A DNA stretch of 64,000 bases, from positions 868,001-932,000 of the forward strand of contig CATOTF010000002.1 in NCBI GenBank assembly GCA_951813045.1, in the 5' to 3' direction. The DNA is from an uncultured Rhizobiaceae bacterium. Lineage in GTDB: Bacteria > Pseudomonadota > Alphaproteobacteria > Rhizobiales > Rhizobiaceae. Below, piece by piece: positions 18,173 through 26,866 of the stretch (the stretch's first letter is position 1; each line of letters starts with the position of its first letter). A program made the translations under genes and the position numbers. The notes under the pieces were generated by a model. That model did not search any database. It was not told the origin of the DNA and saw only the letters and a list, made by a program, of their open reading frames with translations.

Positions 18173-18649
18173 ATGGCGAAAACAAAACTTCCAATTCTCG
18201 AACAGCGCCGTATCGAGGCGAATATTATTAAGCCCATCTATAAGGAGATGGTGGAGCGCTTGGGCAAAGAACAGGCGTCGGAAATCCTGCGTGCGGCGAT
18301 TACCTCCGATTCCATCGCGCAGGGCGCTGCCTATGCTGAAGGCGAGGGTGGAGAGACGACGCTGGAAGGTTTTCACAATCTGCTTCCCCAATGGAAAGCA
18401 AACGGCGCGCTGGAAGTTGAGATGTTGGAAGAAAACGACAAGCAGGTCCATTACAATGTGACCCGCTGCATGTATGCGGAGATGTATCGCGAAATGGGGT
18501 TGGCAGAAATCGGCCATATCCTTTCGTGCGGCCGGGATGGCACGTTTTGTACCGGGTATAATCCCAACATCAAACTCGACCGGACCCAAACCATCATGGA
18601 AGGCAAAAGCCATTGTGATTTTCGCTATCGCTGGGAGGAAACCAACTAA
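18173..18649 (+). CDS. L-2-amino-thiazoline-4-carboxylic acid hydrolase-family protein
   Basis: This 158-residue protein has LPILEQRRIEANIIKPIYKE and a C-terminal RCMYAEMYREMGLAEIGHIL, then CGRDGTFCTGYNPNIKL. This pattern recalls the ATC hydrolase family (PF14196), small proteins named after the L-cysteine-forming enzyme but mostly of unknown substrate. Conserved Cys and Asp residues are present. It lies 49 bp after ETF-QO with AGGGGC before the ATG and overlaps the next gene by one base (TAATG). Function in this setting is not established. Confidence 0.7.
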   Translation: MAKTKLPILEQRRIEANIIKPIYKEMVERLGKEQASEILRAAITSDSIAQGAAYAEGEGGETTLEGFHNLLPQWKANGALEVEMLEENDKQVHYNVTRCMYAEMYREMGLAEIGHILSCGRDGTFCTGYNPNIKLDRTQTIMEGKSHCDFRYRWEETN

Positions 18650-19266
18650 TGCGGAAAATTACATCCATTGATGCTCTCGAAGCGCTCTATCCCGGCATTG
18701 CAAAAATGTCTCCGGCCACGACCGAAAAAGAAACACCGGTTATCAACGCCGAATATCGGCGAATAATCGAGGCCGCACCGTTCTTCGCTATTGCCAGCAT
18801 CGGACCGGAGGGCATGGATTGTTCCCCTCGCGGAGACAGCCCCGGTTTTATCCGCATTCTTGATGACAGCACGATTGCTTTTCCTGACCGCCGGGGAAAC
18901 AATCGGCTCGACACGCTGCGTAATATCGTGCGTGACCAGCGTGTCGCCTTGATGTTCCTCATTCCCGGTTGGAATGAATGTCTGCGCATCAATGGCAAAG
19001 CTTATGTAAGCGATGATGCGACGCTTTGTGGCGGTTTTGCTTTTAACGGAAAACTGCCCGCGTCGGTTATCGTGGTCGAGATAGACACCATGTATTTCCA
19101 ATGTGCCCGTGCATTAAAGCGGGCCGGGCTTTGGGATATTGAAACACAGGTGAATCCCAAAACCCTGCCAAGTGCCGGCCAGTTGGTGAAGTCTACGATA
19201 CCGGAGTTTAACGCTGTGGAATATGATGATGCTCTGCAAGACAGGCAGACCAAAACACTCTATTGA
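18649..19266 (+). CDS. Pyridoxamine 5'-phosphate oxidase-family FMN-binding protein
   Basis: This 205-residue protein has the split-barrel flavin-binding pattern FFAIASIGPEGMDCSPRGDSPGFIRILDDSTIAFPDRRGNNR, then a VALMFLIPGWNECLRINGKAYV segment. It matches the PPOX-like subgroup described as the MSMEG_1061 type. These bind FMN and act on small oxidised compounds; the true substrate is unknown. It is the last gene of the ETF-QO run and ends 12 bp from the convergent HAD gene. Confidence 0.78.
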   Translation: MRKITSIDALEALYPGIAKMSPATTEKETPVINAEYRRIIEAAPFFAIASIGPEGMDCSPRGDSPGFIRILDDSTIAFPDRRGNNRLDTLRNIVRDQRVALMFLIPGWNECLRINGKAYVSDDATLCGGFAFNGKLPASVIVVEIDTMYFQCARALKRAGLWDIETQVNPKTLPSAGQLVKSTIPEFNAVEYDDALQDRQTKTLY

Positions 19267-19278
19267 TCAGGCCAGCGG

Positions 19279-19995
19279 TTAGACCTTATTGATCTGGTCA
19301 ATCAAAACCGGCAATCCGCCGATATCGTCAAGAATATGATCAGCGTGGGGAGCGAGAGCTTCTCTTCGCGCACCTCCACTTAAAACGGCGATAGCGCACG
19401 CTCCCGCTTTTTGCCCGGCAATGAGATCATGGGTTGAGTCCCCGACCATCGCGATTTCATGGGGCTGCAACTCTAGATGGTTGACAAATCCGGTAACCAT
19501 GCCGGGCGCCGGCTTTTCCCCATATCCGCTGTCGTATCCCGCGATATAGCAAAAGGGCCCGATCAACCCCAAGTGCTCCAGATGTGCTCTGGCAGCGGAT
19601 TCTGAATCATTGGTAGCCACACCCAGCGGCAGGCCCATTTCAGCGAGGGTATTCAGCGTTGGAATGAGACAGTCGAATGGTGCGATGCTTTCAAGGGAGA
19701 ATTGTACATAAAGCCGGTTGAGGTGTTCAAGAAAAGAGCCTGTCTCTTGCTCTTTCAGATGCGGGAGAAGACAATCGGCGATATTTTGAAGGCTCCCCGC
19801 AATAAGAACAGAATCCGGTTCGAATGTCTGGTCCCGCGTATTAAACCCGACAACTTTAGCCAATTTCTCGACAGCTACTTTCTCCCCCCCGGCCAGTGTA
19901 TCCAACACTTTACCGGTAGCGGGTGCAAATGTTGCTCCGAAATCTATGAGGGTGCCGTCTTTATCAAAGAGTACAGCTTTTATGGACATCGACAT
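19279..19995 (-). CDS. HAD-family hydrolase, phosphoglycolate phosphatase-like
   Basis: This 238-residue hydrolase has motif I LFDKDGTLIDFGAT (nucleophile Asp), motif II GVATNDSESAARAHLEHLGL, Lys in GEKPAPGM, and motif IV MVGDSTHDLIAGQKAG. The cap domain between motifs I and II is of the C1 helical type, as in Gph. Two start codons (19995 and 19989) are both possible. It is monocistronic, convergent with the PPOX-like gene. Phosphatase activity is well supported; the substrate is not. Confidence 0.85.
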   Translation of the reverse strand: MSMSIKAVLFDKDGTLIDFGATFAPATGKVLDTLAGGEKVAVEKLAKVVGFNTRDQTFEPDSVLIAGSLQNIADCLLPHLKEQETGSFLEHLNRLYVQFSLESIAPFDCLIPTLNTLAEMGLPLGVATNDSESAARAHLEHLGLIGPFCYIAGYDSGYGEKPAPGMVTGFVNHLELQPHEIAMVGDSTHDLIAGQKAGACAIAVLSGGARREALAPHADHILDDIGGLPVLIDQINKV

Positions 19996-20151
19996 GTTCC
20001 CATGTTTTCAACCCCGGCTCCTTAACGGGTTGCGCATTGATCTGCTATCTTATTCTGTATGTTGGGTTCAAAGCTCACCATACTGTGCATTTCCTCGCAT
20101 CTATTTAACCCCATGGGTGCAAGGTTGAATGGGGCTATTCAGGAGAATGAT

Positions 20152-20613
20152 ATGAGACATATTCTTACAGTAGCCTTTATTGCGATCTCCATTTCCGCAG
20201 TGCATGCGGACGGGCCACTTGCTGATGCTTCGGTTGAACAATGCGGGGGTCAGGCGCGGGTCGATACTGTCGTTGAACCATGGTCGGATGCTACCCGCAC
20301 GTTTGCAAACGGGAAAATTCGTATCGCCCTGCTCGACACGGCAGAACCGGCGTGTTGTTCTGCTCATCTGGCAATTCTGGCACCGGACCCAAATGATGAG
20401 CTTGGATTGCGCCAGTGCAAGACGTTGTCGGATGGCGGAGAGTTCATGGGGTTTCAGGCGATTGATATCGCCAGGATTAAATCATCCTACAATGCGGCCA
20501 AAGACTTGCTTCTGTCGGTTCCGGTTGAACGGTATATTGATGGTATTCAGTCGAACAAAGCAGTGATTGGCGTGCGTATAAACCAGGCAACCGGCGCTGT
20601 TACGATTGAGTAA
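20152..20613 (+). CDS. Secreted hypothetical protein with four cysteines
   Basis: This 153-residue protein is not recognised. It has a clean signal peptide (MRHILTVAFIAISISAVHA, cleavage before DGP), so it is periplasmic. The mature part has four cysteines, in EQCGGQ, the CC of PACCSAHL and LRQCKTL. A longer frame opens at 20059. The ATG at 20152 is chosen because AGGAG sits 7 bases upstream and the signal peptide begins there. The following gene starts 3 bp after the stop, so the two are an operon. Confidence 0.72.
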   Translation: MRHILTVAFIAISISAVHADGPLADASVEQCGGQARVDTVVEPWSDATRTFANGKIRIALLDTAEPACCSAHLAILAPDPNDELGLRQCKTLSDGGEFMGFQAIDIARIKSSYNAAKDLLLSVPVERYIDGIQSNKAVIGVRINQATGAVTIE

Positions 20614-20616
20614 TTT

Positions 20617-21132
20617 ATGAAGGATGATCTGTACGGGGCGCTTGTTACCTATGACGGAAAATCCGTTGGTGCTCTTCAGAAAATTGAATCCCGCTTTCGT
20701 GAATGTGTCGATTATCCAGAGGCACTGATCGAATTATTCGGCAATAAGACAGGGCATGTTTGTGAAGGAGCAACCTGGTTGTTTAAGTCGGCAGCCGAAT
20801 CCGGTTTGTTTATTCAGTCCAGTCAGCTGCTGATGTTCGTTTCAGCTGCCATGAGATGCTCCATTTGGAGTTCTCAATTACATATCTGCCAAACAGCCAT
20901 GTATTTGAATTTTGATGATATGGATTCTGTAGCTTTATCGGTTTGGCTTAAACCGTTGCTCACCCATGAGAGGCCGTTTTTACGAGCATGGGCGCTGGAT
21001 GCGCTGGTGACGCTTGCAGATCAGAATTCCGATCTGCGCGGGGATGCATTTACAGCGCTTGAACATGCCAGCCATGACCCTGTAGCTTCAGTTCAAGCAC
21101 GGGTTCGCAACCTTAGAAAATCCCGCTCTTAA
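20617..21132 (+). CDS. Hypothetical HEAT-like helical protein
   Basis: This 171-residue protein without a signal peptide has a repeat-like helical pattern. Examples are ALIELFGNKTGHVCEGATWLFKSA and RPFLRAWALDALVTLADQNS, ending LEHASHDPVASVQARVRNLRK. The latter two read as HEAT/PBS-type repeats, which usually make protein-binding scaffolds. No catalytic motif is visible. It is co-transcribed with the secreted protein upstream and ends tail-to-tail (4-bp overlap) with dnaE2. Confidence 0.65.
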   Translation: MKDDLYGALVTYDGKSVGALQKIESRFRECVDYPEALIELFGNKTGHVCEGATWLFKSAAESGLFIQSSQLLMFVSAAMRCSIWSSQLHICQTAMYLNFDDMDSVALSVWLKPLLTHERPFLRAWALDALVTLADQNSDLRGDAFTALEHASHDPVASVQARVRNLRKSRS

Positions 21133-24100
21133 TGAAAATCCCGGCTTTTCGGGATAACCCGCACGTTGCGAGGGTGTGTGCCGCGCGCTGGTACTGTAGG
21201 TCTTGGAGGTATGTTTTTTACCTGTCCGACCGGGCTCTTGTTCCAATGTTCTTCTGCATGTGAACCGATTGGGGATTTCACATGATCAGCATGGGCCACA
21301 ACCTCTGGCAGTTCATCATCGGAAAGCTGGTCGAGATCAGCGGTCAGGTCATCTAACCGATGGGCTATGATGTGAATCACGTCTCCGGCCCGTTGCATTT
21401 CACCGGTAATTTTGACCAATCGTGCACCCATGACAATTTTACGATGTTTTTCCATTACCTTCTTCCAGACGATTATATTGGCAACACCGGTTTCGTCTTC
21501 AATCGTTATGAAGACAACGCCTTTGGCGGTGCCGGGGCGCTGGCGCACCAGAACAACACCAGCAATGCTGCACCGTTGTTTCGATCGCATGTTGTACAGG
21601 TCTTTTGCGACAATCATGCCTTGCTTGCGATAGGTTTCACGCAGGAAGGAGAGGGGGTGCGCCTTGAGTGAGAGGCGATGGGTTTGATAATCCGTCACCA
21701 CATGTTCACTCTCGCGCATGGCGGGAAGGGAAACGAAGACGTCTTCGCCGGTGGAGCATTCGTCAACAGCGGCAAAGAGTGGTAATTGCACATCGCTCAT
21801 CAACCCGCGCACAGCCCACAGGGCTTCGCGACGATCCAACCCGATCGAGCGGAAAGCGTCATTAGATGCCAGCTTTTCCAGCACAGCGATGGTCAACGGT
21901 GTGCGGCGGCGGATGTGATCGAGACTGGTGAAAGAGCGGCACTGCGCGCGCGCTTTCACAAATTCATCCATCACCTCTTCGCGCAATCCATCGGCTTGGC
22001 GAAAGCCGAGGCGAACGGCGAATGTGCCGTCAAAGTTCTCTTCCAATGTGTTGTCCCAGTCAGAATGGTTTACATCAATCGGTCGTACTTCAATGCCGTG
22101 TTCTTTTGCATCACGGACAATCTGCGCCGGAGCGTAAAAACCCATCGGTTGCGCATTAAGAAGCCCGGCGCAAAAAGCATCGGGATAATGGCATTTGATC
22201 CAGGAGGAAATGTAGACCAGCAGGGCAAAACTGGCCGCGTGGCTCTCCGGAAAACCGTATTTACCAAACCCTTTGATTTGCTCAAAACAACGGCGGGAAA
22301 AATCCGGATCGTATCCACGATCAATCATCTGTCCGACCATTTTATCCTGTAACGTATGGATGGTCCCGGACCGGCGAAATGTCGCCATGGCCTTGCGCAA
22401 AAGATTGGCTTCTTCGGGGGTAAAATGGGCGGCATCAATTGCGATTTGCATGGCCTGTTCCTGAAACAGGGGAACACCGAGCGTTCGGCCCAGAATATTG
22501 CGCAATTCATCAGGGTCGGCAGGCGGGGCGGGGGAGGGGTAATTGATCGTTTCCAACCCGTCGCGCCGGCGCAGATAAGGGTGCACCATGTCGCCCTGAA
22601 TGGGGCCAGGGCGAACGATTGCCACCTGTATGACGAGGTCGTAAAATTTGGCCGGTTTTAATCGCGGCAACATGCTCATCTGCGCCCGGCTTTCCACCTG
22701 AAAAGTGCCCAGAGAATCGCCCCGTTGCAACATCTCGTAAGTCACAGGGTCCTCGCGCGGCAGGTTAGCGAGATGATAATCCTGCCGGTAATGGGTGCGG
22801 ATGAGATCAAAACATTTGCGAATACAAGTTAACATGCCAAGCGCCAGCACATCGACCTTCATGATCCGTAATTCGTCGATATCGTCCTTGTCCCATTCAA
22901 TGAAAGTGCGATCAGCCATGGCTGCATTGCCGATGGGTACGGTTTCAACCAAAGCGTCTTCGGTCAGCACAAACCCGCCAACGTGTTGGGAAAGGTGGCG
23001 CGGAAAACCGAGCAATTCCTGAGTCAATTCGATCACCCGCGCCAGGTGCGGGTCGGTGAGGTCAAGCCCGGCCTGTTTGATTTGATCTTGCGGGATACCT
23101 TTCCCCCATGAGCCCCAAACAGTGGAAGCGAGAGCCGTTGTCACATCCTCCGTCAGCCCCATGACCTTGCCCACCTCGCGCACGGCGGAACGGGGGCGGT
23201 AGGTGATAATGGTGGCAGCAATCGCCGCCCGGTGACGGCCGTAACGCCGGTAAACATATTGGATTACCTCTTCGCGGCGTTCGTGCTCAAAATCCACGTC
23301 AATATCAGGCGGTTCCTTTCGTTCTTCGGATAGAAAACGCTCAAACAGAAGATTGATTTTGGAAGGGTCGACAGCGGTCACCCCAAGGCAATAACAAATG
23401 GCCGAGTTCGCCGCCGACCCGCGCCCCTGGCACAGGATATCCTCGTCGCGTGCATAGACGACAATGTCATGGACGGTGAGAAAATATTGCGCGTAACCGA
23501 GGTGCTCGATGAGGGTGAGTTCTTTCAAAATTGTTTCGCGCACGGATTGAGGCAGGCCATCGGGGTAGAATTTCTTCGCCCCTTGCCAGGTTAAATCTGT
23601 CAAATGTTGCTGTGCCGTTTTGCCCGGCGGGACTGGTTCATTTGGATAATGGTAAGACAATTCGTCAAGCGAAAATCGGCACCGGTCCGCAATCTTCTGC
23701 GTGGCGGCGATGGCCTGCGGATAGGCAGCAAAAAGCCGACCCATTTCCAGCGGTGTTTTGAGATGCCGTTCAGCATTTTGCGCGAGCTTGAAACCGGCAG
23801 TCGCGAGCGTACATTTTTCGCGAATGCAGGTAATGACATCCTGTAACGGACGGCGGGCCGGGTCATGATAATGCACATCATTTGTGGCAACCAATGGTAC
23901 GTTGCACCGTTTTGAAAGGGCGTCTAACTCGTTTAACCGCCGTCGATCATCTCCTTGATAAAGCACGTAAGCTGCGATCCATATATTTCCAGGTGACCTC
24001 TGATTCAACTTCTTGATAGAGAGTTCGAAACCGTTGATTTGACTCCCGTTTTCAGCTTTTTCTTTGATGGCCTGTAGTTGAATCAGATTATTAACGCGGG

Positions 24101-24683
24101 TTTGTTTTTTGCCTTTGGAAGCTGGTTTTTCTTCGACTTCCGCTAACCCGTTTTCAGGCGGTAATGCGATAACAATCTGCCCTTCAAGAACTTCCAAAAT
24201 GTCTTCGAACCACAAGTGACATTCGCCTTTTTGTGCCCGCATTTTACCCTTGCTTAAGAGGGCACAAAGCCTGCCCCATGCGGCGCGGTCCGTTGGATAA
24301 ATCAGGCAGGAAAACCCGGGCAGTGCATTTTGAAAATTGCTTTCTGACAGTTTCTCGTTGCGCCCGTCTTTACTGCGCGGTGAAAAGCCGTTGGGCACGG
24401 TGTCGATACGCGCGCCAACCAGAAGTCGCATGTCTTCTTCTTTGGCCGCCGCGTGGGCGCGCACAACCCCGGCGACCGTATTGCGGTCGGCAATCCCGAT
24501 TGCGTTTATCCCGATGGCTTTTGCTGTGGCGACGAGTTCTGCCGGATGCGAGCCACCACGTAGAAAGGAAAAGTTGGAAGCGCATTGCAACTCTGCATAA
24601 GGGGCTGCATCTGCTGGAGGAGGAACAGGCTTTGTATTCGGTCGTTTGAACGGAATGGGCGGGTTTTCAGATGGACGAGACAT
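21129..24683 (-). CDS. dnaE2: Error-prone DNA polymerase III alpha subunit DnaE2 (ImuC)
   Basis: This 1184-residue polymerase has an N-terminal PHP domain (YAELQCASNFSFLRGGSHPAEL). The C-family polymerase core includes CQGRGSAANSAICYCLG and PDIDVDFEHERREEVIQY, with the catalytic Asp pair. A C-terminal OB-fold follows (VFITIEDETGVANIIVW). It performs translesion synthesis together with ImuA and ImuB, not replication. It is the last gene of the SOS cassette and is separated from the DUF559 gene by about 200 bp of hairpin repeats. That gap is unusual because imuB and dnaE2 are commonly adjacent. Confidence 0.95.
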   Translation of the reverse strand: MSRPSENPPIPFKRPNTKPVPPPADAAPYAELQCASNFSFLRGGSHPAELVATAKAIGINAIGIADRNTVAGVVRAHAAAKEEDMRLLVGARIDTVPNGFSPRSKDGRNEKLSESNFQNALPGFSCLIYPTDRAAWGRLCALLSKGKMRAQKGECHLWFEDILEVLEGQIVIALPPENGLAEVEEKPASKGKKQTRVNNLIQLQAIKEKAENGSQINGFELSIKKLNQRSPGNIWIAAYVLYQGDDRRRLNELDALSKRCNVPLVATNDVHYHDPARRPLQDVITCIREKCTLATAGFKLAQNAERHLKTPLEMGRLFAAYPQAIAATQKIADRCRFSLDELSYHYPNEPVPPGKTAQQHLTDLTWQGAKKFYPDGLPQSVRETILKELTLIEHLGYAQYFLTVHDIVVYARDEDILCQGRGSAANSAICYCLGVTAVDPSKINLLFERFLSEERKEPPDIDVDFEHERREEVIQYVYRRYGRHRAAIAATIITYRPRSAVREVGKVMGLTEDVTTALASTVWGSWGKGIPQDQIKQAGLDLTDPHLARVIELTQELLGFPRHLSQHVGGFVLTEDALVETVPIGNAAMADRTFIEWDKDDIDELRIMKVDVLALGMLTCIRKCFDLIRTHYRQDYHLANLPREDPVTYEMLQRGDSLGTFQVESRAQMSMLPRLKPAKFYDLVIQVAIVRPGPIQGDMVHPYLRRRDGLETINYPSPAPPADPDELRNILGRTLGVPLFQEQAMQIAIDAAHFTPEEANLLRKAMATFRRSGTIHTLQDKMVGQMIDRGYDPDFSRRCFEQIKGFGKYGFPESHAASFALLVYISSWIKCHYPDAFCAGLLNAQPMGFYAPAQIVRDAKEHGIEVRPIDVNHSDWDNTLEENFDGTFAVRLGFRQADGLREEVMDEFVKARAQCRSFTSLDHIRRRTPLTIAVLEKLASNDAFRSIGLDRREALWAVRGLMSDVQLPLFAAVDECSTGEDVFVSLPAMRESEHVVTDYQTHRLSLKAHPLSFLRETYRKQGMIVAKDLYNMRSKQRCSIAGVVLVRQRPGTAKGVVFITIEDETGVANIIVWKKVMEKHRKIVMGARLVKITGEMQRAGDVIHIIAHRLDDLTADLDQLSDDELPEVVAHADHVKSPIGSHAEEHWNKSPVGQVKNIPPRPTVPARGTHPRNVRVIPKSRDFH

Positions 24684-24693
24684 GGTGATCCTT

Positions 24694-24877
24694 TCCCTCT
24701 CCCCTTGTGGGAGAGGGATATGCAGACTTCCTTCGCACAGCGAAGGTTAGTCGCAATTGGGAGAGGGGGAATGGTAGATGATGGGAGCTAGATTTAACCC
24801 CCCTCACCAAGGTCGACCAGCGACACTGCTGTGTAGTGCCGGGTCTCGCTATCCTCTCCCACGAGGGGAGAGGATAG
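24694..24877. repeat. Cluster of three hairpin repeats between dnaE2 and the DUF559 gene
   Basis: Three perfect hairpins lie in this gap. CCCTCTCCC/GGGAGAGGG is at 24695-24717 (the arms extend one base each side), CCTTCG/CGAAGG at 24730-24746, and CTATCCTCTCCC/GGGAGAGGATAG at 24849-24877. Unpaired GGGAGAGGGGG also lies at about 24760. The sequences resemble short intergenic palindromes that are dispersed in many alphaproteobacterial genomes. They lie inside the mutasome transcript and could attenuate or stabilise it. Confidence 0.75.
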
Positions 24878-24884
24878 GTATCAT

Positions 24885-25247
24885 TCACAACCACTTTTCT
24901 ACTTCAGCTTCGCCGACTGCTTTTAATATTTGCAGGCACACATCATCTAAAGACATCAAAACCTCACTGTTCCAAAACCTTAGAACTATAAAGCCTTGTG
25001 CCACTAACCAGACATCTCGTTTTCTGTCGTAAGCATTGTCGCCGTGTTGCTCTCCATCAGCCTCTACGACCAACCTTTTCTCGTAACAGATAAAATCGAC
25101 GATGTAGTTTCCGATGACTTCTTGTCTTTTGAATTTAAGGTCGCCTAGTTTACGGCCACGTAATTGCGCCCATAGGGTAGCTTCTGCGTCTGTTTGGTTT
25201 CGGCGCATTTCTTTACTGAAATGTTGTAATCTTTGAGGTCTCCTCAT
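24885..25247 (-). CDS. DUF559 endonuclease-like protein
   Basis: This 120-residue protein matches the DUF559 pattern of PD-(D/E)XK-like small nucleases. It has KEMRRNQTDAEATLWAQLRG, KFKRQEVIGNYIVDFICYEKRLVVEADGEQH (core D...ExD residues), DVWLVAQGFIVLRFWNSEVL and a helical end. The fold is related to Vsr-type endonucleases. It overlaps the imuB stop by 4 bp (ATGA), so it is translated from the mutasome mRNA. A functional link to SOS mutagenesis is inference; alternatively it is a passenger that travels with the hairpin repeats beside it. Confidence 0.85.
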   Translation of the reverse strand: MRRPQRLQHFSKEMRRNQTDAEATLWAQLRGRKLGDLKFKRQEVIGNYIVDFICYEKRLVVEADGEQHGDNAYDRKRDVWLVAQGFIVLRFWNSEVLMSLDDVCLQILKAVGEAEVEKWL

Positions 25248-26866
25248 ATCCCGAAAACCCCGTGCACGAACCAGCCCGGTTGTGAGGCACCACCATAAAG
25301 ACCTTCGCGGAAGAGCCAGTAACGGCGGCCTTGGGTGTCTTCGACTTCATAATAATCGCGTATGGCAGTGCCGCGCGGGCCTTCGCGCCACCATTCAGGG
25401 GCGATACGCTCCGGGCCACGGGCGCGGATGATCTGCCGGGGTATCCGTCGCCACCGAAAATTAAGAGGCGGTCCATCAGGCACTTGCGCGGTGACCTCAG
25501 TCGCCTCCGGCGTATCAAACAAGCGGAAAGGGCGTGGCACGCTGCGGAAAGCCGTTTCCGTTTCGACCTCCTGCCACGCAAGGGCCTGCGCGCCTGTTGA
25601 GGCGGCATTGGCCATATGCCATGCCCGTTCGGGAATATGGCTTTTAATCGGCACCGCATAGGTCACATTACGCTCACCGAACCTGTTGGAAAGCCGGTCT
25701 ACAAGCCCTGAAAGTTCAACGGCAAGAGCTTCATTTGCCGCCTGATTATCAGCCACGAGTGTTGCCTGTTGCACAGCAATGACATCGCAATCAGCGGCCT
25801 CCAACAGGAAACCATCAATACCGTAACCGGGGTCGATCTGGTCCAGCTTTTCGTCAAACAACCGCATCACATGGATGCTGTCCCGCGACGGGCGCGAAAG
25901 GCGGATGGAAACGCCGGAAGAACCGCCATCGCTGTGAAACGCGGTAAGCCGCCACCCCTGCGCCCCTTGTGCCGCTACTTCCATGCGAGTGGAAAGGCGG
26001 GCAAATAATTCCCCAAGCGCGAACTGAATGCCGGTAATGTCCAATACAGGTTCCGCGCATGGCATATGTGCCCGCCATGGAGCGGGAGGGCGCAAGGGTT
26101 TTATCGGTTCATGCAGTGCGCCGTTAAACTGATCGACCCGCATTTGAACCGACCGGGCATCAATTTTAGCTCGGAAACGCCGTTCAAGCGCTTGACGGGG
26201 CACGCGTATAACACTGTGCACAGTTTTAAGCCCCAATCGCCGTAAAAGCAGATTGCGTTCATCACTGAGACGCAGTGCTTCCACCGGCAGATGCCCGGCC
26301 AGGTGCAGGGCTTCTTCTTGTGTTGTGGCGATATCAGATCCGCTGCCGTAATGGCTCAATGCATGGGCCGCGCCGGGGGTGGGGGCCACGGCAGCATGGG
26401 CTGTAAATCCCATGGCCCCAAGGCGTCGCAGGCAGTCACGCATCATATTAGCCTCACCATCAAACAGGTGGTCGCACCCTGTTGTATCGATCAGCAGGCC
26501 GAAATCTTTCACAATATCATGGGGCGCGGCGCTATCATCCATCGCGGTGATGGGGGAATAGCGCGCGGCCCACAGGACAAGCCTTTCCAGCATATCGTCA
26601 TCGGCTTCCGGGCAAGCCTGTTCGGCGGTCAATAACGGACAGACTGCCCGGGCATCCGTCAGCATTTGCCCCACACGGGCTCCCGATTGCTGAGCAAGGG
26701 CGCTAACCGCCGTAATACGGGTTCCGCGCACCCCGTGGTCCACCAGAACGAGAGGGTTTTCGGCATCCGATTCAAGGTGCGTCGCGAAACGCGCCATATT
26801 CTGTTTCTGGCGCAAGTGACGTTCCAGAGCGAAATGGGGAAACCAGATTGAAAGTATGCGTCTCAT
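25244..26866 (-). CDS. imuB: ImuB, Y-family polymerase-like mutasome protein
   Basis: This protein of about 540 residues begins MRRILSIWFPHFALERHLRQ, the usual start of ImuB, and has the Y-family HhH-like DERNLLLRRLGLKTVHSVIRV region. ImuB proteins lack the catalytic acids of active Y polymerases and act as the hub linking DnaE2, ImuA and the beta clamp. The open frame extends 71 codons further upstream. The ATG at 26866 is preferred because it gives the family N-terminus. The start lies 95 bp inside imuA, an unusually large overlap. Confidence 0.92.
   Translation of the reverse strand: MRRILSIWFPHFALERHLRQKQNMARFATHLESDAENPLVLVDHGVRGTRITAVSALAQQSGARVGQMLTDARAVCPLLTAEQACPEADDDMLERLVLWAARYSPITAMDDSAAPHDIVKDFGLLIDTTGCDHLFDGEANMMRDCLRRLGAMGFTAHAAVAPTPGAAHALSHYGSGSDIATTQEEALHLAGHLPVEALRLSDERNLLLRRLGLKTVHSVIRVPRQALERRFRAKIDARSVQMRVDQFNGALHEPIKPLRPPAPWRAHMPCAEPVLDITGIQFALGELFARLSTRMEVAAQGAQGWRLTAFHSDGGSSGVSIRLSRPSRDSIHVMRLFDEKLDQIDPGYGIDGFLLEAADCDVIAVQQATLVADNQAANEALAVELSGLVDRLSNRFGERNVTYAVPIKSHIPERAWHMANAASTGAQALAWQEVETETAFRSVPRPFRLFDTPEATEVTAQVPDGPPLNFRWRRIPRQIIRARGPERIAPEWWREGPRGTAIRDYYEVEDTQGRRYWLFREGLYGGASQPGWFVHGVFGI

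Noticed and set aside
21786-22352. 188-codon plus frame inside dnaE2
   Set aside because: A shadow frame of the polymerase gene with no independent support.
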